Assembly: GCF_018882335.1 (NCBI RefSeq)
Contig: NZ_JACVOS010000003.1
Span: forward strand, 62,001 to 126,000
Length of the DNA: 64,000 nucleotides
Direction: 5' to 3'
DNA from: Polynucleobacter sp. AM-25C3
GTDB lineage: Bacteria > Pseudomonadota > Gammaproteobacteria > Burkholderiales > Burkholderiaceae
Positions within the stretch are counted from its first letter, which is position 1; the number at the start of each line of letters is the position of its first letter. Shown here piece by piece: positions 25,578-35,631 of this stretch. The position numbers were made by a program, and so were the translations under genes. A model generated the notes under the pieces. The model worked only from the letters and a program-made list of their open reading frames with translations, searched no databases and was not told the DNA's origin.

Positions 25578-27647
25578 ATGAATATTCTTCAATACGAATC
25601 AAAAATTTGGGCTACGGCCGACTTACTTCGCGGCTCAGGCATTAAAGAATCCGAATGGCCTTCATTTATGATGCCATTTTTTGCGCTCACCATGATTGAA
25701 AGTCGACTTGCTCGCATGTTTGATGAGTTAAAGGCTGAAATTGGGGAAGCTGCATTCAAAAAAATTCATAAAGATGACTTGTATAACCTTATCAAGGACA
25801 AGGGTCAGGGTTACAACATTTTTATCTTTGAAAAGAATCAGTCACTTGTTGATATCTGCAAAAATGATAAGTCCTTTGAAATTGATTTTGATGCATATCT
25901 AAAGGGTTTTGATGGTGAGACCAAAGACTTATTGGGCGTTGATGCAGGTGAGGGCGAAAAGTTTCTTGATATCAAAGGCGTAATCACTAAGCTGAAGGCA
26001 AAAAAAGTTTTACTCGGATACACCAAGCTATGGGCCGAGATTGACCTAAAGCCTTTTAACAATTCCGAGATCACCACCCTTGAGGAGCATATCAAGCGTA
26101 AATGGGCGGATATCTCGGCGGAGACCGCTGGTGAGCAATATACCCCTGATGACGTTATTGCATTGATTGCGGAAATCATCGCATCCAAGATTGAAGAATC
26201 CGACACTTTACTTAAGATCTACGATTGCACCTGTGGCGGTGGGAATATGCTCTTTGGGGTTGAAGATCGGATAAATCAGAAGTTCAAGCGACTTACGCAA
26301 ACATATGGCCAGGATTGGAATGATGCTTTATATGCGCTTGCAAAGATTGAAAGTCGTTTTCGACCAGATTCAAAAATTGAACATGGGAATACTCTGGTAG
26401 ATGACAAGTTTGACAATGAAGAATTTGATGTTGTCATAGCTAACCCTCCATATGGTGTGAGCTGGAAGGGTTATGAAAAAGATATCGTCAATGACAAAAC
26501 TGAGCGATTCAAGTTTCTCCCATCTATATCTGATGGGCAGTTGCTCTTTATGCAGCACCTTATCTCAAAGCTCGATAGTGTTGGCATGGGGGTTGTGGTT
26601 CATAACGGCTCCACCCTTTTCAGTGGTGATGCTGGGTCGGCTGAGAGTAACATTCGTAAATGGATGTTAGATAGCGACATTGTTGAGGCGGTGATTCAAC
26701 TTCCAACGGATGAATTTTTCAATACAGGCATTTATACCTATCTTTGGATCCTCAATAAAAATAAAAAGAGTGTACAAAAAAATAAAGTGATGCTTATTGA
26801 TGGAAGCGAAAAATTCACTCAATTAAAGAAAAGCAAGGGCTCAAAGCGAAAGGAGATTGATGATGAGAGTCGACTCGCTATTGTGACAACCTTGGCAGAG
26901 TATCGGGACAACGACTATGCCCGTGTGTTTGATAAAGAAGCCTTCTATTTCAATAAACAGGCGATTATGCTCACGAATGTTGATGTGCAAGGCCACACGT
27001 TTGAAGACCATTTGCCAAGGAAAGAAGACAGATTTGGGGAGATGCGACGCAGTAATTCTGAAGTGCTATCGCCAATACTAATTACCCAAAATGAAATTGA
27101 GTTAACAGAATTCATGATCAAGGATTTTGATAGACATCAATATCCATCATTAGAAAAATACTATATAGAGGTAATCAAGCCACTAGTAGCGCAACTAGAT
27201 TACAAAGAGCAGCCACTAGTCATTAAAACGGCTGAAGCTAAATACTTCTACGATCCAAGTCAAGAAACCTTAATTAAGGAAAGTAATGGCACTACAGAAG
27301 CTCTTGGAGGTGGGAAGATTTCAGTTTCGGCTAACTTTAAAAAGGCAACCAAAAAATTACCTGAGCGCATTGAGATTGGCGCAGAGTTAAGCCCTGATTA
27401 CCAAAAAGATTACGAAATCATCCCATTCTATAAAGACGCTGCAGAAAATCAAAATGCAATTGATTTATTTATGACCCGCTACATTAGTAAGCCGTTCACA
27501 TATTTAGAAAACATAGTTGGAGTAGAGCTGAACTTCAATAAAGTTTTTTATAGGCCACAAAAGACCTTACCCGTAGATAGGGTTGTTGCGGAAATTAGCC
27601 TAATTGATAAAGAGCTAAAGGCACTAGAAGATGGGCTTGTGTTATGA
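25578..27647 (+). CDS. hsdM: Type I restriction-modification methyltransferase subunit HsdM
   Basis: HsdM methylates adenine in the target set by HsdS. The 689-residue product has the SAM-binding motif YDCTCGGGNMLFG (from about residue 215) and catalytic motif IV IANPPYG (N289-Y292), both intact, plus the N-terminal helical HsdM domain. It overlaps hsdS by four bases (ATGA). It is somewhat longer than the common HsdM of 500-550, with an extended C-terminal region that probably contacts HsdS. Confidence 0.93.
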   Translation: MNILQYESKIWATADLLRGSGIKESEWPSFMMPFFALTMIESRLARMFDELKAEIGEAAFKKIHKDDLYNLIKDKGQGYNIFIFEKNQSLVDICKNDKSFEIDFDAYLKGFDGETKDLLGVDAGEGEKFLDIKGVITKLKAKKVLLGYTKLWAEIDLKPFNNSEITTLEEHIKRKWADISAETAGEQYTPDDVIALIAEIIASKIEESDTLLKIYDCTCGGGNMLFGVEDRINQKFKRLTQTYGQDWNDALYALAKIESRFRPDSKIEHGNTLVDDKFDNEEFDVVIANPPYGVSWKGYEKDIVNDKTERFKFLPSISDGQLLFMQHLISKLDSVGMGVVVHNGSTLFSGDAGSAESNIRKWMLDSDIVEAVIQLPTDEFFNTGIYTYLWILNKNKKSVQKNKVMLIDGSEKFTQLKKSKGSKRKEIDDESRLAIVTTLAEYRDNDYARVFDKEAFYFNKQAIMLTNVDVQGHTFEDHLPRKEDRFGEMRRSNSEVLSPILITQNEIELTEFMIKDFDRHQYPSLEKYYIEVIKPLVAQLDYKEQPLVIKTAEAKYFYDPSQETLIKESNGTTEALGGGKISVSANFKKATKKLPERIEIGAELSPDYQKDYEIIPFYKDAAENQNAIDLFMTRYISKPFTYLENIVGVELNFNKVFYRPQKTLPVDRVVAEISLIDKELKALEDGLVL

Positions 27648-28990
27648 GTGTATTAATGACTCAGCATCATGCTGTTTATGAAGATAGTGGGATAGAGTGG
27701 CTGGGTGCAAAGCCCGCTCACTGGGCTTTGGCTAGGATTAAAGAGGTTGCGTATATAAATGCCAAAACCTTGCCTGACAATACTGCGCCAGATTATGAAT
27801 TTGATTATGTTGATATTGGTAGTGTTACATACGGGGTTTCGGGATATACGTCTGAAAAAATGAGCTTTAGAGATGCGCCGTCTCGTGCAAAACGTATTGT
27901 TAGAAATGGCGACACAATCGTTTCTACTGTGCGGACATATTTAAAGGCAGTAACTCAGATTGGAGTTGCTGACAATTTAATTGTTTCGACTGGATTTGCA
28001 GTCTTATCACCTCATAAATTAGTGGACGGTTCATTTTTTTCAAAATGGCTGATGTCAGATGTATTTATAAGTCAAGTCAGTGCTATATCAAAAGGAGTTA
28101 GCTATCCCGCTACAAATGCAACGGAGATTGGCAATCTATTTATTTTTCTTCCCCCCATCTCTGAGCAGGCGGGAATCGCAGCATATCTTGATGCCAAAAC
28201 CAAACAGATTGACAGAAAAATAGACTTGCTTACGAAAAAGGCAGAAAAGTACGGCGCACTAAAAAAATCATTAATTACCGAAACTGTTATGCGAGGCTTG
28301 GATAAAACAGTGCCCCTTAAAGAAAGCGGTATTGAATGGTTTGGTCAGGTGCCTGCTCATTGGAAATTTAAAAGGCTTAAAGAATTAGCCAGTATTCAGA
28401 ATAGTAATGTCGATAAAAAATCAGACGAGAATGAAATTAGCGTTCGCCTATGTAATTATGTGGATGTTTATAAAAATGAGTTTATTGATAGTCGGCTTGC
28501 CAAGAGTTTCATGTGGGCAACTGCAGATGTTGCGGAGGTGCTTAAATTTGGAATTAAAAAAAATGATGTATTAATTACCAAGGATTCTGAAACGGCGGAC
28601 GATATTGCAGTTCCTGCTCTAGTAACCGAGACCCTCGATGGGGTTTTGTGCGGGTATCATTTGGCGCAAATTAAAACCAACACGAAGCTGCTGCTTGGAG
28701 CCTACCTGTTTCGCCTATTTCAATCTGAGAGTTATGGCCATCGGTTTGAGATAAGCGCAAAGGGCATTACGCGGGTAGGGCTTGGCCAGTCAGCAATAGC
28801 TGATGCAATGACTCCTATACCATCATTGGAAGAGCAGATGTCTATAGCGGCATACCTAAATGAAAGAACAAAAATAATCGACGACATTGTTCAAAAAATT
28901 AATGGGCAGATTAAAAATCTAAACGATCTACGTAAATCATTGATTAACGATGTGGTCACCGGCAAAATTAAAGTTGTGAGCGAGGGATAG
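27644..28990 (+). CDS. hsdS: Type I restriction-modification specificity subunit HsdS
   Basis: The 448-residue product has two target-recognition domains, each opened by a near-identical motif (ESGIEWFGQVPAHWK and its earlier twin) and closed by a conserved helix (SEQAGIAAYLDAKTKQID, then EEQMSIAAYLNERTK). Each domain reads half of a bipartite DNA site. It lies between hsdM (four-base overlap) and hsdR (three-base gap). The recognition sequence cannot be predicted here. Confidence 0.93.
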   Translation: MSVLMTQHHAVYEDSGIEWLGAKPAHWALARIKEVAYINAKTLPDNTAPDYEFDYVDIGSVTYGVSGYTSEKMSFRDAPSRAKRIVRNGDTIVSTVRTYLKAVTQIGVADNLIVSTGFAVLSPHKLVDGSFFSKWLMSDVFISQVSAISKGVSYPATNATEIGNLFIFLPPISEQAGIAAYLDAKTKQIDRKIDLLTKKAEKYGALKKSLITETVMRGLDKTVPLKESGIEWFGQVPAHWKFKRLKELASIQNSNVDKKSDENEISVRLCNYVDVYKNEFIDSRLAKSFMWATADVAEVLKFGIKKNDVLITKDSETADDIAVPALVTETLDGVLCGYHLAQIKTNTKLLLGAYLFRLFQSESYGHRFEISAKGITRVGLGQSAIADAMTPIPSLEEQMSIAAYLNERTKIIDDIVQKINGQIKNLNDLRKSLINDVVTGKIKVVSEG

Positions 28991-28993
28991 AGC

Positions 28994-31900
28994 ATGAACG
29001 AACTTCACCTACAAGATAGATTTTTGATCCCCTTCTTTCGAGATGGCTTGGGTTATAAGGAAGTTAAGGCTAACACCATTAGTCAAGAGCTCATTATTGA
29101 TGAAGACTTACAGGAATTTATCGAAAGCAGTTCGCTTAACCGAAAGCCGTATGAGGCCCTCCTCAAAAAATACCGAGGAGACAAAAAGAAGCTTCTTCAG
29201 GATCTGAAGATTTTAATTGCTGAACGCGTTGCCAGCAGTAGGAATATGGCGCTCTTTATTAATGTCAATAAATCTATCACCCTTGAGGGCATAAAACTTC
29301 ATTTGTATTACACAAGCGACAGTGTTATTCATGACAACGCACTATTTGATGAAAATATCTTCTCTGTAGTGCAGGAGTTGCCATACAAACTTAATTATCA
29401 GGGCGCACAAATCTTTGCATTTCGCCCAGATATCGTGACCTTTGTTAACGGCATCTATCTTGGTTATAGCGAGCTGAAAAGTAATTACACTAGTCAAACA
29501 GCCAGCAAAAACGGCCGCGGCAAAGTAATTAAAGATTATTTTGAGGCGGTGAAGGTTTATCACCAATACATTGATAGCAATGAAATGTTGAGTGATAAGG
29601 AAAAGCAGGTCTATAGAAAAGATTTTCTTAAGATCTTTGAGAATGCAATCCATATCACTACAACCGATATTGGCGAAACCTTTGTCATAAGAACCATTGC
29701 CGATTACTTTGATGAGATCTTGGCAACTTGTCGTGAAGGCAAGTTTGATCGGGAAGAGATCGAGAAAAAAGCTTATGGCGTTTTCAAGCTCTATCCCTTG
29801 CTTAAGCCTGAAGCCGATAAAAAAGATAAGCTCAAGGAATTATTCTCCGCCTTGTATGGCAAATTCATGATCGAAAAAGAGATCTTGTATTACAACTTTA
29901 TCGAGCGCGATGTACATGTCAACAATGGCATTAAAGAAGTAAAAGATCAGCCTGGGCACCTTATTTCACCGCGACCTAAGCAGAAATTCGGTACTGACAA
30001 AATCATGGCCAAGATTGATGAGTTTTTGGCTCACGAGCAAGAGCCGGACTATTTTGAAAAATTACTAGAAAAGCAATTGGCGGGCGTCTCTGAAGCCAAA
30101 AAGAAAGAATTGCTCGAAAGGCGTAAAGCCTATTCCAATAATAAGAATGTGTATTCATTGCTCATGCAATATGCCGCTGGCTTTGGAAAGTCCAACATTA
30201 TTGGTTGGTCTGCGCTTCAGCTAAAAGATCTGCGACGCCCTGATAGCCATGGCAAGATGCAATATGTCTACGACAAGATCATGATTGTTGTCGATCGTTT
30301 GCAGTTGCGTAGCCAGATTGATTCCCTCATGTTAAACATGAATATCGATAAGCGCATGGTAATTGAGGCAACAAATAAAAAGACCTTCCAAGAGGCTTTG
30401 GCATCAGAGACTCGGTTGGTGATTGTGAACTTGCAGAAGTTTGGGTCGGTGCGCGAGATGTTGGATGCAGAAGTGCTTAGAAAATTGGCGGGCATGAGAA
30501 TTGTCTTCTTAATCGATGAGATTCATCGCTCTAATAGCGGTGATCAGCACGAAGAGATGGTGAGCATATTTGACGAGCTACAAAGTCCCTTTGATGGGGC
30601 TGGATACGCTGATCAGGCCACCAAAAAGAATCTGATCATTGGTTTTACTGCCACCCCGGATGACCATACCCTTGCACGCTTTGGTGAATTTAGTGGTTAT
30701 GCGGAAAGCGAAAAATTGTGGCGTCCTTTTGATAGCTATACGATGAAAGAAGCGATTGAGGATGGGTTCATCCTGAATCCGTTAAAAAATATTGTGCCTG
30801 TCGCATCAAAAATGCTATTTGACTTGCCATCAAATCCACTTAAAGGCTTTACTGAGAAAGAATATAAGGACGCTCAGAAACAGCAGATTTATGAAAACCG
30901 CGATCGCATTGATGCCATTGCTAAATATGTAGCAGATCTTTTGGTTAAAGATGTCTTCCGCCAGATTCGGGGTACCGGCAAGGCTATGCTCGCAGTTCAT
31001 TCCATCAAGGCGGCAATTGCATATCAAGGCGCTATCACCAAATACTTTAACGCCTTAGTAAAAGAGCCTAAATATGAAAAGTATGCGGAAGCACCCATCC
31101 ACGTAGTCTATTCAAGCAACCAGGATGAACAAAGTGCTACAGGATTAAACAATGGCCTTTCAGAAGAAAAGGTGCTGGAAAGTTTTGCACTAAAGAAAAA
31201 TGGCCTAATGATCGTTGTGGCCAAGCTTCAAACTGGATTTGATGAAAAAAGGCTTCACACCCTATTTCTGGATAAAGAAATCAAGGGCATAAGCGCCATC
31301 CAGACTATTTCAAGGGTGAACAGAACTACCAAATACAAAAATGACTGCAAGATCGTTGATTTTTCCTATAACAACGTCAACGTACAGAATATTAAAGATG
31401 CCTTTGAGCATTTTTCTGATGTAGTAGTCAGTGACTTTGATCCATTCGGCGACAAGAAGGTTCTGGATATGCTGCTGACCGAGCTAAAAAAATCTGACAC
31501 CTATGATAAGTTTTTCAATGTCTTTATGGGCATTTATAGGGACCCAATAAAACGCGATAATCCAGAAAATTATTTGGATTTTGAAAGCAGTCTTAAAAAA
31601 TATATTGACGCCAATCCTCAGCGAACGGCAGATGCCAAAGCAAAGGCGTCCCAATATTTCACTATTCTTAATCGCATCGAGTATGTAATTGAGATGGATG
31701 CTAAATATAGTGAGCCAAGCTTCTTATTCTTTTGGCGGAAGTTCAATACCCTTTACAACATGATGCACCGAAGTGAAGATGTAAAAGATCCAATCGAAGT
31801 CTATTTTGATAATCAAATTGGCATGGTTGAGGTGGTTGCTGATGAGCCAAAGAAGAAGGTAAAAAAACCCTCGAATGTTGCTGAGGGCACACCGCCAGGT

Positions 31901-32221
31901 CAAGGGGGGCAGTTCGATATCTTGGCTATTATTGCTGCTCGTAATGAGCAGGAGGCAAAGACCGGGGAATTGATTAATGCCTTCGAGGCCAAGATTGTTG
32001 ATTTTTTCAAGTACGTGCGCGAATCAAGCGAGGGCGAGAGATTAGTAGTCAAAATAAATTCCCACGTTTCTGAGGATGAAGTTTATGACGACTTTGCAAA
32101 GATCTATCGTCGATATAGGGCCTTATATCGCCAGACTGTCGGGGACTACTTCTTTAAGGAAACCGAAGACCTAATTGATAAGCTATGCGATGACTTTGAG
32201 GGCACCGTCCGGAATGGCTAG
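28994..32221 (+). CDS. hsdR: Type I restriction endonuclease subunit HsdR
   Basis: The 1075-residue product is the translocase-nuclease. It has an N-terminal PD-ExK nuclease core (D146, then E160-L-K162), Walker A AAGFGKS (K399), DEIH box (D508-H511), a GFTATP motif III and the late helicase motif TISRVNR. All catalytic residues are present, so the enzyme should be functional. It is the last gene of the cluster. No terminator hairpin is evident in the 40 bases before the convergent HD-domain gene. Confidence 0.95.
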   Translation: MNELHLQDRFLIPFFRDGLGYKEVKANTISQELIIDEDLQEFIESSSLNRKPYEALLKKYRGDKKKLLQDLKILIAERVASSRNMALFINVNKSITLEGIKLHLYYTSDSVIHDNALFDENIFSVVQELPYKLNYQGAQIFAFRPDIVTFVNGIYLGYSELKSNYTSQTASKNGRGKVIKDYFEAVKVYHQYIDSNEMLSDKEKQVYRKDFLKIFENAIHITTTDIGETFVIRTIADYFDEILATCREGKFDREEIEKKAYGVFKLYPLLKPEADKKDKLKELFSALYGKFMIEKEILYYNFIERDVHVNNGIKEVKDQPGHLISPRPKQKFGTDKIMAKIDEFLAHEQEPDYFEKLLEKQLAGVSEAKKKELLERRKAYSNNKNVYSLLMQYAAGFGKSNIIGWSALQLKDLRRPDSHGKMQYVYDKIMIVVDRLQLRSQIDSLMLNMNIDKRMVIEATNKKTFQEALASETRLVIVNLQKFGSVREMLDAEVLRKLAGMRIVFLIDEIHRSNSGDQHEEMVSIFDELQSPFDGAGYADQATKKNLIIGFTATPDDHTLARFGEFSGYAESEKLWRPFDSYTMKEAIEDGFILNPLKNIVPVASKMLFDLPSNPLKGFTEKEYKDAQKQQIYENRDRIDAIAKYVADLLVKDVFRQIRGTGKAMLAVHSIKAAIAYQGAITKYFNALVKEPKYEKYAEAPIHVVYSSNQDEQSATGLNNGLSEEKVLESFALKKNGLMIVVAKLQTGFDEKRLHTLFLDKEIKGISAIQTISRVNRTTKYKNDCKIVDFSYNNVNVQNIKDAFEHFSDVVVSDFDPFGDKKVLDMLLTELKKSDTYDKFFNVFMGIYRDPIKRDNPENYLDFESSLKKYIDANPQRTADAKAKASQYFTILNRIEYVIEMDAKYSEPSFLFFWRKFNTLYNMMHRSEDVKDPIEVYFDNQIGMVEVVADEPKKKVKKPSNVAEGTPPGQGGQFDILAIIAARNEQEAKTGELINAFEAKIVDFFKYVRESSEGERLVVKINSHVSEDEVYDDFAKIYRRYRALYRQTVGDYFFKETEDLIDKLCDDFEGTVRNG

Positions 32222-32261
32222 CAAACATAGGGGCAATTTGAAGATTCTCAGATGAGGTTAT

Positions 32262-33320
32262 TCATTCTTCGTATCTAAAATTCATCCCTTTTCCATTTTT
32301 GGACTCAGGCGCAATCCCAAACGAGCACCCAGAGCGATGAGCTGCCGCATAAACATTGGCCGCTGCCGAGGCAGCATCTGCTTGCTGAACGATTAAGTGC
32401 TCCAGCATCTGCGGTTTTCTCGTATCTGATGAAGTTAGATTGGGGTGAGGCTCTAATAAGTGCCGCAAATGATCAAAGGTCTTTTCTGGATAGAGCGGCA
32501 CATGTCTGGCTTGGGCCTTAATCACCAGATGCAATCCGTTGAGCTTGTGGCCATGTAAATAGGCAGAGGGCGTTAACTTAAATTCGCGGTCACCAGTCTT
32601 GCAGGGTTGATATTCATCCGCTTTGCCAATGTCATGCAACCATCCATAGATTAGGGCAAGCTGTAAATTGGCGGTTTGGTATCTGGCGATATTGTCTGAA
32701 ATGAAGTTCACCACCTCTAAGGTGTGCTCCAAATTGCCATTGAGATAGCTGTGATGGTGACCTACTGAGCTTGGCCCAGTGCAAAAGCGCTTAAAAAAGT
32801 CCCCTTCAAAGCAAATGGCGTTGAGTAAATGCTGGTTTTTATCGTCCAGTTGCTCCCACGCCTCTATTGCTCTGGTCAGAATGTCTTTATTGATAAACCA
32901 ATCAGGAGGGGCAGTTTCAAAAAGGTTGTAGCTCATATCGGGGCGATCTAGGCGGCACAGCCGAATGATTTGCAGGTGACCATCAATCGAGATGGGCTTA
33001 ATTCCCTTATAAGCAATGGTGACTAAACCATTGCAGGTGAGCTGGTCGTATCTTTGTTTGGCAAACCACTCGACCGCAATATTCACCCCTTGGGCATAAA
33101 GCACTGCTTGGTGACGATATTCATTGGTGGCGCTGTTGGGCGCGATGGTGATTTTGACGATACGCATGACCCTTGGCAAAAGTGAGGCATCCGTATACGT
33201 AATCTGATTTTGGAGATCCTGAACATCATAGGTTTGTAGGGGGGTTGGTATCGGCGATGGCAAAACATCATCCGGCCGATGGGGGTTTTTGGGTTGTTCG
33301 GGCAGTCTTGGCAGTTTCAT
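32262..33320 (-). CDS. HD-domain phosphohydrolase, integrase-associated (TraI_2-like)
   Basis: The product has 352 residues. The metal-binding HD pattern is seen as HHHSYLNGNLEHTLEV, then GWLHDIGKADEY, with a later HLIVQQADAAS acidic site. The N-terminal 130 residues suggest an OB-like nucleic-acid-binding domain. The pattern is close to YhaM-type exoribonucleases and to the HD part of TraI_2 proteins of integrative elements. It overlaps the integrase gene by four bases, so it belongs to the mobility module. Its substrate, RNA or nucleotide, is unknown. Confidence 0.72.
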   Translation of the reverse strand: MKLPRLPEQPKNPHRPDDVLPSPIPTPLQTYDVQDLQNQITYTDASLLPRVMRIVKITIAPNSATNEYRHQAVLYAQGVNIAVEWFAKQRYDQLTCNGLVTIAYKGIKPISIDGHLQIIRLCRLDRPDMSYNLFETAPPDWFINKDILTRAIEAWEQLDDKNQHLLNAICFEGDFFKRFCTGPSSVGHHHSYLNGNLEHTLEVVNFISDNIARYQTANLQLALIYGWLHDIGKADEYQPCKTGDREFKLTPSAYLHGHKLNGLHLVIKAQARHVPLYPEKTFDHLRHLLEPHPNLTSSDTRKPQMLEHLIVQQADAASAAANVYAAAHRSGCSFGIAPESKNGKGMNFRYEE

Positions 33321-34885
33321 AAAAGGTCTCCCACTGGGTGATCTGAAGGTGGGATTGGGTCGGCTTTAGGGGGCACAGAAAGACCAGAATGTTTGGCAAT
33401 TTCTAACCAAGGATTGGCGATGAGTGCGGCATCGGCACTTGGATTGATTCGAGTATTGGGCAGTGCAACAGGAGGCTTTGGGGTTTCGGGCTCAGGTAAT
33501 TCTGGCGCTTGTTCAATTTCTTTAGTTACTCGACTCTGAGTTTTCGGTAAATGATTCACTCCTATGTTGTTGGGATTTATACCTGAGTGTGCACTTACTT
33601 CATTGAGTGATTGGGGGTCAATAATGGGGTGCGGCTGGTCTTGCATCTGCGCTGCCATGAGTCGTTCAAAGGCGCTTCCATCCTGACGGGTCAAGTTTGG
33701 AATGAATCTTGAGTACACCCGAAAGAGCATCTCGGTAGTGGTGTGCCCCATCTGGCGAGCAATCCATTCAGGTGCCTCGCCAGAGGCCAACATGAGGGTG
33801 GCATAGGTATGGCGAGTTTGATATGGCACTCGCTTTTTCAGACCCAATAATCGCAGCAGCGGATACCAAACTCGCTTGGAAATGTTGCGATGAGAAATCG
33901 GTGTTCCCGCGCTGGTTGCAAAAACATAGACGCCCTGCCCGGTCACTTTGTGTTGCGCCAAGAGTGCATCAAAGACCATCTGAGACATTTGGATGTCACG
34001 TTCAGATTCTCCCGTTTTGGGAGTTTCCTCATAGTCATTCACAATCGTCTCTTTAATGGAAATCGTGCGACGCTCAAAATCGACGTATTGCCATTTGAGG
34101 CCATCGATCTCACTTGTCCGGGTTCCCGTAAAGAAGCGCACTATGTAGTAATTCTTAAAGTCCGCCCGGACGGTGCGAATAATGTCTTGGACTTCTTGCA
34201 TGGTGAATGGCTGAACATCGGTCTTACCCACTCTTAAAGGTTTGATATTGATAAAGGCCGGGGCAAATTCATAGCGGTCGGCAGCCTCTGTCAATATCAT
34301 CCGCAATGGGGTCATGATGTGGTTAATGCGGGAGGCTGAAAGGCTCTCTTTGTTCTTAATTCCGGGCAACTTCGCTAAAGATGAGCGAAAAGCGAGGATT
34401 TCACCCTTTTTGATCTCATTTACCGTCCTTTGGCCAAACTGAGGAATCAGGGAGTTATCTAGGACACCGCGGGTAGTCGTTCTATGCGAACGCTTCCACC
34501 CTACTTCCATCTCTGAATACCACTGATTGGCAAAGTCGGCAAATAAAGGACCGTTAGCCTGAACTTGCGCAGGGAGGGCTGAAATGGGGGCTGGTTGAGT
34601 CTTAAAATATGGGTCGATCCTTACTGGCATTGGTTCTGGAGGTGATCCGTTTTCCAGCAATTCAATAGCCAGCAACTGTTTGCTGCTTGGAAAGTAGTCT
34701 CTATAGGAAAAGGTATGGCTTTTAATCTTGCCTAGGATTTCATCTAAGACCTTTTGCATCTTTTTGCGATTGGGCTTGGAGTCCTCTAATAGAGACTGCT
34801 CGCGGCACCGTACCTTGAGGTATTGAAAGTCAAAGTACAGCAACCCCGTTTCTTTTCTTACGCGGATATTAGGCATAAAGGGCAT
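33317..34885 (-). CDS. int: Tyrosine integrase of the island
   Basis: The product has 522 residues. An N-terminal arm-type DNA-binding domain of DUF3596 character (NIRVRKETGLLYFDFQY) is followed by a core-binding SAM-like domain and the catalytic domain: FFTGTRTSEI (Arg I), YQTRHTYATLM (HxxR with Tyr for His, as in many relatives), MGHTTTEM and the nucleophile Tyr in VYSRF. A Pro-rich tail of about 100 residues follows. It overlaps the excisionase gene by 17 bases and lies about 750 bases from the tRNA-Arg target, so it probably catalyses integration there. Confidence 0.92.
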   Translation of the reverse strand: MPFMPNIRVRKETGLLYFDFQYLKVRCREQSLLEDSKPNRKKMQKVLDEILGKIKSHTFSYRDYFPSSKQLLAIELLENGSPPEPMPVRIDPYFKTQPAPISALPAQVQANGPLFADFANQWYSEMEVGWKRSHRTTTRGVLDNSLIPQFGQRTVNEIKKGEILAFRSSLAKLPGIKNKESLSASRINHIMTPLRMILTEAADRYEFAPAFINIKPLRVGKTDVQPFTMQEVQDIIRTVRADFKNYYIVRFFTGTRTSEIDGLKWQYVDFERRTISIKETIVNDYEETPKTGESERDIQMSQMVFDALLAQHKVTGQGVYVFATSAGTPISHRNISKRVWYPLLRLLGLKKRVPYQTRHTYATLMLASGEAPEWIARQMGHTTTEMLFRVYSRFIPNLTRQDGSAFERLMAAQMQDQPHPIIDPQSLNEVSAHSGINPNNIGVNHLPKTQSRVTKEIEQAPELPEPETPKPPVALPNTRINPSADAALIANPWLEIAKHSGLSVPPKADPIPPSDHPVGDLL

Positions 34886-35102
34886 CTCCTTGAGTCATCG
34901 GAATTGCCGAGATTGCAGCCATGGCTTTAAACATGTCTTGCTCCACGTTTTCCCAGATATAGAGAATCTTGCGACCCCCAAATGGGCGGAAATAGTGACG
35001 ACCCTCTAATAAGACAGAATCCTTGAGTTGATCCCGAATCGTGCGGGGGTCATATTTGATGCGAGCCGATAGCTCTTCGGTTGTTAGGTAGGTATTGTTC
35101 AT
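34869..35102 (-). CDS. Excisionase-like DNA-binding protein
   Basis: The product has 77 residues. It carries a MerR/Xis-type helix-turn-helix (YLTTEELSARIKYDPRTIRD) followed by a beta-hairpin (YFRPFGGRKILYIW). It sits immediately upstream of the integrase and overlaps it by 17 bases. Such proteins bend DNA at attachment sites to favour excision and often regulate int. It is divergent from the XRE regulator at 35259. Confidence 0.8.
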   Translation of the reverse strand: MNNTYLTTEELSARIKYDPRTIRDQLKDSVLLEGRHYFRPFGGRKILYIWENVEQDMFKAMAAISAIPMTQGDALYA

Positions 35103-35134
35103 GGCGGTAAAACTCCTTTAAAATCATTACAATC

Positions 35135-35184
35135 AAATGATCATTTTGTAGTCATGAAGACTAAAAGTGATCTTCTGTAGATCA
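35135..35184. promoter_or_regulatory. Operator-like repeats between xis and XRE genes
   Basis: AAATGATCATTT (35135-35146) is a perfect palindrome and TGATC-N7-GATCA (35168-35184) is an inverted repeat of the same half-site. Both lie in the divergent promoter region, so the XRE protein may repress int/xis and itself. Confidence 0.5.
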
Positions 35185-35258
35185 TTATATACATATTATG
35201 ATCTATTGCAAGTATTTTTGTAGTATTTAAGCTACATAATGACCTTTAGGAGATTATT

Positions 35259-35492
35259 TTGCGCATTTATCTGGCTCGGATGCTTGGAGAGCACAAGAAG
35301 AAGATCTCGGATGTGGTGAGGGATACTGGTGTGAACCGGGGCACGCTGACGCGCATGTATTACGAGAAGGTGGAGCGTATTGAGCTAGAGGTGCTCGATA
35401 TCTTGTGTGAGTACTTTGGTTGCAAGATCACTGATTTGCTAGAACCCCAAAAGCCAGGAACTAAAAATGACACAGAGGCTGAGCTAGGCTAG
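35259..35492 (+). CDS. XRE-family regulator of the integration module
   Basis: The product has 77 residues and is nearly all helix-turn-helix (KKKISDVVRDTGVNRGTLTR, then CEYFGCKITDLLEPQK). It starts with TTG at 35259, supported by AGGAG seven bases upstream; no in-frame ATG fits. It is divergent from the xis-int-HD operon across a region with TGATCA-containing repeats, the usual position for a lysogeny-type repressor. Confidence 0.82.
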   Translation: MRIYLARMLGEHKKKISDVVRDTGVNRGTLTRMYYEKVERIELEVLDILCEYFGCKITDLLEPQKPGTKNDTEAELG

Positions 35493-35631
35493 TACTCAGC
35501 GGGGATTCTGTGCCAAATTATCTGTCACAGAGTTGGGCACAGATTTGTCACACAGACAAAAGAAAAGGTATATAAAAAGCGGCTGCACCCTAGCAACTTC
35601 AATAGAATCAAGACTTAAGAGTGTGACATTG

